From an uncultured Lachnospiraceae bacterium (GTDB lineage: Bacteria > Bacillota > Clostridia > Lachnospirales > Lachnospiraceae), in contig CATBDC010000013.1 in the NCBI GenBank assembly GCA_949502235.1, positions 1-64,000 of the forward strand: a stretch of 64,000 nt of DNA, written 5' to 3'. Under the pieces are notes generated by a model. It did no database searches, had not been told where the DNA came from, and saw nothing but the letters and a program-made list of their open reading frames with translations. Position 1 is the stretch's first letter. Each line of letters starts with the position of its first letter. Below are positions 58,371 through 64,000 of the stretch, in pieces. A program made the position numbers and the translations under genes.

Positions 58371-60146
58371 TTATCTGCCCTTTCTTATATATAAATCCTT
58401 TTTTATCATACACGTTCTTGCCTCTTGATTCAACGGATTTCTACACTTGTAATCAAAAAGTAACATTTTTTGCAAAATAGTAAAATTTTCTATATGTGTC
58501 ATTTTACGCATCTGATTCCTGTCATATTCCTTATATTCAGGAAGGTATCTGTGTTCCCTTGACTCTTTTTCGTAAAACTCCCGCAAGAATTCCTTTTCCA
58601 CCGTGTACTCTCCTGCAAATCCCGGACGAGTCTTTGCATTTTCCCTTAAATAATAGTCATAAACAAGAAGCTCCCGGAATTTTTCTGCTTTTTCAGGAAC
58701 ACGCTTCTTAATAAATTCCAGAAGAATCTCATATCTGGCGCTTCTTTTATGCTGAACATCCAGATAATTTCCCCTCTCATAATATTTCCACAGCTTCATA
58801 TAAAGCTGCCAGGGGGAAGAAAACTCCTCTGACAGGGCATCCAGGGTGTGGGAAAACTGTCCACTGTTATAGTACACCTCCACCATCTCCTCCACGCCCT
58901 TTAGCTTTAGCACATCATCATAGGAAAGCCATTTTGTAGACAGTACCTCATAGGGCGGGGCATCCTTAAAAACAAGCCCGTAAGCCTTTCTGTTTTCCTC
59001 CATATAAGAACCTTTAAGCACCTTTAAAAAACCAAGCTGCAGCTGGTCCGGACGCAGCGCATAAACCTCGTCAAAGGATCTGGCAAAGCTCTTCCTGTCT
59101 TCAAAAGGAAGACCTGCTATCAGATCCAGATGACAGTGAACATTTCCGCTGCTCCTGATATATGTGACATTCTTTTTTATCCGCTCAAATACAGCCGCCC
59201 GGCGGATTTCCTTAAGTGTATCCAGATTCGTTGACTGCACGCCGATTTCAAGCTGGATGAGCCCCGGCCGCATGGTTCGTATAAGGGCAAGCTCCTCTTC
59301 ATTTAATAAATCCGCCGCTATCTCAAAATGGAAATTCGTAATCCCGTTATCATGCTCTATAAGATAACGCCATATCTCCAGTGTTCGCTCATGCTTTAAA
59401 TTAAAGGTTCTGTCCACAAACTTCACCTGGGGCACCTTTTGATTAAGAAAAAATTGAAGCTCCCTCTTTACAAGGGGAAGGCTTCTGAACCTTACCCTCC
59501 TGTCAATTGACGACAAACAATAGCTGCAGGAAAAAGGACATCCACGGCTTGCCTCATAATAGAGAATCTTATGCTCAAAATTTCCCATATCAGCCATATT
59601 TCCCGTATTCTGCGTATCCTCGTAGACAAAAGGAACATCGTCAAGCTCTAAAGGCTTCTGCGGAATATTAGCCTGAATCCGTCCATCCGGCTGCCTGTAG
59701 GTAATTCCTGCCATTCCCGCCAGCTCTTCCAAATTTCGTCCCATATAAATCCTGCACAGATCCGCAAAAGTCCTTTCTCCCTCTCCCCGCATAACACCCT
59801 TCACCGATGGAAGGCGCTCAAGTACCTCTCCAGCATCATAAGACACCTCCGGCCCTCCCAGCCAGATGTCCGTATCCGGAAGAAGCTTGTGAATTTCCTT
59901 CACAATTCCCTCCACATAAGACATGTTCCAGATATAGCAGGAAAAACACAGGAGATCCGGAGATTTTTTGTAAATGCTCCGCAAAATATCATCCGGCTGC
60001 TGATTAATCGTATACTCCGCGATATCAATCCTAAGCTCCCCCGGAGCATATACGCCGGAACACTTTCTGGCATAGGCCTTCAGTGTATATACGGCAAGAT
60101 TAGAATGTATATATTTTGCATTAAAGGCAACCAGCAAAACCCTCAT
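58371..60146 (-). CDS. B12-binding-domain radical SAM protein (DUF4080-type C-terminus)
   Basis: 591 aa; CxxxCxxC = CPFSCSYCLSS. Confidence 0.92.
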   Translation of the reverse strand: MRVLLVAFNAKYIHSNLAVYTLKAYARKCSGVYAPGELRIDIAEYTINQQPDDILRSIYKKSPDLLCFSCYIWNMSYVEGIVKEIHKLLPDTDIWLGGPEVSYDAGEVLERLPSVKGVMRGEGERTFADLCRIYMGRNLEELAGMAGITYRQPDGRIQANIPQKPLELDDVPFVYEDTQNTGNMADMGNFEHKILYYEASRGCPFSCSYCLSSIDRRVRFRSLPLVKRELQFFLNQKVPQVKFVDRTFNLKHERTLEIWRYLIEHDNGITNFHFEIAADLLNEEELALIRTMRPGLIQLEIGVQSTNLDTLKEIRRAAVFERIKKNVTYIRSSGNVHCHLDLIAGLPFEDRKSFARSFDEVYALRPDQLQLGFLKVLKGSYMEENRKAYGLVFKDAPPYEVLSTKWLSYDDVLKLKGVEEMVEVYYNSGQFSHTLDALSEEFSSPWQLYMKLWKYYERGNYLDVQHKRSARYEILLEFIKKRVPEKAEKFRELLVYDYYLRENAKTRPGFAGEYTVEKEFLREFYEKESREHRYLPEYKEYDRNQMRKMTHIENFTILQKMLLFDYKCRNPLNQEARTCMIKKDLYIRKGR

Positions 60147-60160
60147 ACCACACCCCCTTA

Positions 60161-60245
60161 GGTTGGGGACGGAGTAAAATGAATTTTACTCCGTCCCAGA
60201 TTAAAAAAAGCCTGTCCCAAATTGAAAAAAACGTGTCCCCATCTA
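60161..60245. repeat. GGGGAC-family palindrome plus GTCCC(A) half-sites
   Basis: GGGACGGAGTAAAAT-GA-ATTTTACTCCGTCCC followed by cctgtccc, cgtgtcccc. Confidence 0.85.
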
Positions 60246-60319
60246 AAAATAGTCAAAAACCCTCGCGGGAATAAAAAAAGGAAATCTGCTGTTACAGGTT
60301 CCCTTTCACCGTAATTCTT

Positions 60320-60592
60320 TTTTTCGTGCGTTACGCTTCGAACGAAAATTCATGAACGTTACCTTGACAGTTAACTCAGCCCAGGCACCCTTACGGCACC
60401 CGGAAGGTTCTACTTAGTGCTGCTCTGTTCCCAGCCTGACACGGTTCATAGATTTCCGTCGCGTAAGACCCGGACATCAACGCCACTTATCAAGGGCAGC
60501 TTCACAAACATAGGCCCTCCGCGTAACATCACCCCTGCTATAGCGGATTGCAGGTACAAGGTACCGCTAACACCCCGGCTGCACGAGAATAT
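60320..60592 (-). ncRNA. ffs: Bacterial signal recognition particle RNA (large, ~270 nt)
   Basis: Minus strand TCGTGCAGCCGGGGTGTTAGCGGTACCTTGTACCTGCAATCCGCTATAGCAGGGGTGA...GAACCGTGTCAGGCTGGGAACAGAGCAGCACTAAG...GCACGAAAA; termini pair. Confidence 0.9.
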
Positions 60593-60623
60593 ATTTTAAC
60601 GTATTTTAGAACGAATGTCAATG

Positions 60624-60704
60624 TGGGGACAGGGTTTTTTTAGTCTGGGACATGGTTTTTTTAATCTGGGACGGAGTAAAATTCATTTTACTCCGTCCCC
60701 AACC
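60624..60704. repeat. GGGGAC-family palindrome with half-sites
   Basis: GGGGACAGGG...GGGACATGG...GGGACGGAGTAAAAT-TC-ATTTTACTCCGTCCC. Confidence 0.85.
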
Positions 60705-60705
60705 T

Positions 60706-62004
60706 TTAAAAGACGGTTTGTTTTTCTATGTCGGTAGATAATGCTCCAAGTGCTTTTGTTACTAATTCTTTTCTCACCCGGAATTCGTCTTTTTTTGACA
60801 GCTCCGGATTGCCGACTGGGTATGGGATCCCGACTGCCGGCACGATTCTGTTTGCACCTACTGCTTCTGAAATTGGAACGATTGAGCAGATGTGTACTGC
60901 CGGAATACCAAAGCTTTCTATTTCTTTCACCATCGTTGCGCCGCAACGTGTACATGTCCCTCAGTTTGATGTCAAAATGACTGCCTGGACATTATTGCGG
61001 AGCAGATCCTGCGCAATCTCTTCGGCGAATTTTTTTGCGCTGCTTACTGCGGTAGTGTTTCCTACGGTGCTGTAATATCTTCCGAACAGTTCCCCGATCC
61101 CTCCTTCTTTTTCTATTTCCCGGACCGCGTCCAAGGGGAGTACTCTGTCTGGATCCTCGGTTGCATATACCGGATCATAGCCACCGTGAACAGTCATGTA
61201 GTCCTGCCCGGTCAGATCATCACATTCGGAAATGTCATATATCCCGAAAGTTCCTGCGTTTGCAGAGGGAATGTGATCCGGATTGCCCTGGGGCACGATT
61301 CCGCCGGAGGTGACTAAGGCTATCCTTGCGTGCGCCATATCCTTTACTGCCGGAGCAGGCTTTACCCTGTCGAACACGGGCATAGGAAGCTCCGTGACAA
61401 AGGGTTCTCCCTTAAGCTTCTTTATTAGCATATCCACACCGCGCTCTGCCCCGTTTTTTTCTGTATGCACATTTACCCGGAAGCCCTGGGGAATGTATCC
61501 TTCCTCCTCTGGAAAGCCGATTTCTTTACCGTTAAGTAATTTTAAAGCCAGCGATGCCATCACCGGCAGCGTTTTTCGCATACTGCCTGCGGAAATACCT
61601 GTTTCTACGATATATATTCTGCTATGGAACATTTCCGCTCCCGGATTTTCCGGATATAATGCTGTTAATACCGGAATCGAAAACCTTTTTTTCACTTCAT
61701 CGCATATTGTCCCGCAGGCAAGTCCGTAGCGCCCGGCATTAAATCCTGGTCCGGCGATTACCATATCCGGACCCATTTCCTCTATCATTGCTAAAATCTC
61801 ACCCAGCGCTTCGCTCTGGTTGTCAGCAAAATAATTGTCTCCGCAGATAACTGTCGCGGTAATCTCTGCCTGTCCGCCAAGCAGAGCCGAAAGTCCTATC
61901 CCCGGTCCCACTGGGCCTTCCCGCAGCAGGGGCTTTTGTCCGGCAGCTTCCTCTGCGCCGATCTGCCCGTAAAACTGATTTATATAATGTACTATTTTTT
62001 TCAT
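60706..62004 (-). CDS. Glycine/sarcosine/betaine reductase protein B, GrdB/GrdF/GrdH-type selenoprotein (UGA = Sec at 60961-60963)
   Basis: ORF 62004-60961 ends ...AQDLLRNNVQAVILTSN-UGA and continues in frame GTCTRCGATMVKEIESFGIPAVHICSIVPISEAVGANRIVPAVGIPYPVGNPEL...KQTVF*, the canonical UxxCxxC region; 432 aa. Confidence 0.93.
60934..60948 (-). promoter_or_regulatory. bSECIS stem-loop candidate downstream of the Sec codon
   Basis: CGTTGC-GGC-GCAACG perfect 6-bp stem starting 13 nt after the UGA. Confidence 0.6.
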
Positions 62005-62018
62005 TCTACGCCTCTCTC

Positions 62019-63305
62019 CTATCTCAAACGTGTCATCATGTGTTCATACCCCATCTCGCAGCATGAACCCATAATAGCCGCAATCTCAACAGACAGACTT
62101 CCATCCTCACCGATGCTGTCTGCATTTCCGCCGGTAATTATGCGCACTGTCTCCACATCGCCGATAACCTTGTCCATTTTAGGCAGAACTACAAACTGGT
62201 TGCCGTTGCCGTTTGTCACCACTGCATCCGCCTCCGGCGTCACATCCGCAAGGCCCTGGGATGCACCATCGCGCCCGCAGTACTCATCTGTAACCAGAAC
62301 TGTTTTAATCCCCTTCTTCTCATGGAATTTACAGTTCAGCATCAAATCTGTCTCCGGATTGCCCCCGCCCTCTTCGCTGATAATCATACCGTCCACACCT
62401 AAAAGGGAGGACAAATTGCTTGTATAATAGGCGGCTCTTTTTTTCTCCTTAAGCATAGCGCTCTCGTTACTTAAGAGCACTCCGACAAAGCAGAGTTCCT
62501 TTCCGTGCCTGCGCAGAAGACTTTCAATAATCGGATTATTTTCATGATGTATCGTTGCATTTTTATGCCCCGGAGCCGCACAGTTTCCGCTGATAATAGC
62601 CCCGTCCAGCACCTCAAGAGGCCCTATCATTGTCGAGAGAATCCCCTTTACATTCAGTCCATATACATATGTATCATGCATCAGGCCCTGGCATTGCACC
62701 ATATCGACATATACAACCTTCGGCAGATCCGGGTATTTCCGCGCCATCTCAAGGATCGTCTCATGTTCAAAGGCTTCCTTTTCGTCTGGCTCCTGCCCTA
62801 AGGTTGTCTTTGCCATAAATGCCGCTGTCTTAAGCCCTGCAATGCGGACCGTAGCCTCATGAGTGTGCTTGTCAAGCCCCTCTATGGGATAAATCAGCGG
62901 CACTAATATATTCATTTTCGAAAAGCTGTTAAATTCAGCGCCCGGGCCGCTCATGTCAATAATCCCCTCTTGGAAAGCCACAATCTTCCCGGAGGTGGCT
63001 ACGGCACAGTCCTCTAAGACATTCGTTTCCCCATTTCCAACTGTTTCCACATCTCCAACGAATCCGGGAAATATCTGTCCCGTCCCACTCTGCTTATATC
63101 TGGGCTGGATGACATCCTTAATCGGAATAATCCTTACCGATTCCCCCGGTCTTGCAATATCAAAATCCACGCTTTCTATATTTGTATCTTCCATCAAATA
63201 TTCCGCCAGCTTTTTTTTGCTTACGTATAATATCCCGTTTTCAAAGCTGTCTGCTTGTGCAAACTGAATATCCTTAACGTGGAATTTATTCAGCGTTAAT
63301 TTCAT
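62019..63305 (-). CDS. Glycine/sarcosine/betaine reductase protein B alpha/beta proprotein (GrdE/GrdG/GrdI family)
   Basis: 428 aa; ISGN-CAAPGHKNATIHHENNPII holds the Asn-Cys expected for pyruvoyl-generating self-cleavage (C242 by my count). Confidence 0.92.
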   Translation of the reverse strand: MKLTLNKFHVKDIQFAQADSFENGILYVSKKKLAEYLMEDTNIESVDFDIARPGESVRIIPIKDVIQPRYKQSGTGQIFPGFVGDVETVGNGETNVLEDCAVATSGKIVAFQEGIIDMSGPGAEFNSFSKMNILVPLIYPIEGLDKHTHEATVRIAGLKTAAFMAKTTLGQEPDEKEAFEHETILEMARKYPDLPKVVYVDMVQCQGLMHDTYVYGLNVKGILSTMIGPLEVLDGAIISGNCAAPGHKNATIHHENNPIIESLLRRHGKELCFVGVLLSNESAMLKEKKRAAYYTSNLSSLLGVDGMIISEEGGGNPETDLMLNCKFHEKKGIKTVLVTDEYCGRDGASQGLADVTPEADAVVTNGNGNQFVVLPKMDKVIGDVETVRIITGGNADSIGEDGSLSVEIAAIMGSCCEMGYEHMMTRLR

Positions 63306-63329
63306 TTATAATTTCCTCCTGAAATTCAT

Positions 63330-63728
63330 TTATCTGTTCATCTGCGCAACCTCAAGCGCGCGTTCAATAATGGATAAATCAACAAGCTGGAAATCCTTTT
63401 TCGCCGCATCATTCCATCGCTTATAAACAGGCACCTCCCGCAGGCCATATAAATCCCCGGCATAGCGGATGGCTTTTTCAATAAGTCCCTCTGATTCCCC
63501 GTCCCTTTCCTTTTCTGCCCTGGCAGACAAAAGCACGGTTTTATACGGCGTAATATCCGGACGAATACTTCCGGAAAGGGGGTGGGTAAGAAGTTTATAT
63601 CCTGCCTCCACCTCACTTTTCACAAGATGGAAAAGCCCCAGCACATCCGTATCATAATATTCAAGCTCCCAAAATCCCCGTTCCTTAACAAGCGGATTAT
63701 TTGTGATGCAGCGAAATGAATTTCCCAT
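63330..63728 (-). CDS. GrdX family protein
   Basis: ITNNPLVKERGF...IRYAGDLYGLREVPVYKRWNDAAKKDFQLVDLSIIERALEVAQM; located just upstream of the GrdE-like gene. Confidence 0.85.
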   Translation of the reverse strand: MGNSFRCITNNPLVKERGFWELEYYDTDVLGLFHLVKSEVEAGYKLLTHPLSGSIRPDITPYKTVLLSARAEKERDGESEGLIEKAIRYAGDLYGLREVPVYKRWNDAAKKDFQLVDLSIIERALEVAQMNR

Positions 63729-63734
63729 CCTTTA

Positions 63735-64000
63735 TTACTCCTTCAAGGTTTTTACAAGCTCTACAGCTTCTTCCCCGTAAAGCTCTGTAAGCTCTGGCCA
63801 CACAGATTTCTGACATTCATCGTAAAAGTTCTGAAGCTCCTCGTCCGTAAATTCTATAATCTCAATACCATAGTCTTTTAGCTTTTCCTCATATTCGGCC
63901 GTCTGCTCCGGGGCAACCTTCCACCGCTCATCCTCAAGCTTATTTGCCGCTGCCTGAAGCGCCTCCTGCTGTTTTTCGCTCATCTCATTCCAAGTATCAA
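63735..64000 (-). CDS. TRAP transporter substrate-binding protein DctP-type, C-terminal part (continues past window edge)
   Basis: In-frame reading from the edge: DTWNEMSEKQQEALQAAANKLEDERWKVAPEQTAEYEEKLKDYGIEIIEFTDEELQNFYDECQKSVWPEL. Confidence 0.8.
   Translation of the reverse strand, partial: DTWNEMSEKQQEALQAAANKLEDERWKVAPEQTAEYEEKLKDYGIEIIEFTDEELQNFYDECQKSVWPELTELYGEEAVELVKTLKE

Noticed and set aside
60417-60599. 60-aa ORF on the plus strand
   Set aside because: Lies within the SRP RNA on the opposite strand; no coding signal.
60706-60933. Separate 75-aa ORF starting MVKEIESFGIP
   Set aside because: It is the C-terminal part of the GrdB-type selenoprotein read through the Sec UGA, not an independent gene.

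Overview
The window looks like low-to-mid-GC Firmicutes chromosome, probably Lachnospiraceae/Clostridia; this is inferred from gene content and no search was run. Most of it is housekeeping and transport: an ECF sigma/ABC-2 exporter locus, metY, a TPP-riboswitch thiamine-precursor ABC operon, a tightly coupled FecBCD-type importer + MATE + XdhC cluster next to a divergent AOR-family protein, ddh, metG with a T-box leader, an oligopeptide-type ABC operon, murA/rsmI/aroK, a GH36 alpha-galactosidase, a complete V-type ATPase operon, trmL, rpoN, a double-cubane reductase, a VanW protein, a radical-SAM protein, SRP RNA, and a glycine-reductase-type protein B locus. The ORF track misses or splits several features: (i) a GrdB-type selenoprotein with an in-frame UGA at 60961-60963; (ii) a 32-aa Fst/par-like type I toxin locus with a convergent antisense promoter and direct repeats, carried on a 544-bp segment with 16-bp inverted repeats and a 5-bp direct repeat, inserted in an XRE regulator gene that precise excision would restore; (iii) a dense family of structured MITE-like repeats with GTTACTGTTCAC termini and 8-bp target duplications; (iv) a second family of long GGGGAC-type palindromes with compensatory changes between copies; (v) an Rpn-like CDS cut by the left window edge; and (vi) several riboswitch, T-box and RNA elements. 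The strongest novelty candidates are the transposon-like type I toxin-antitoxin cassette and the structured repeat family.
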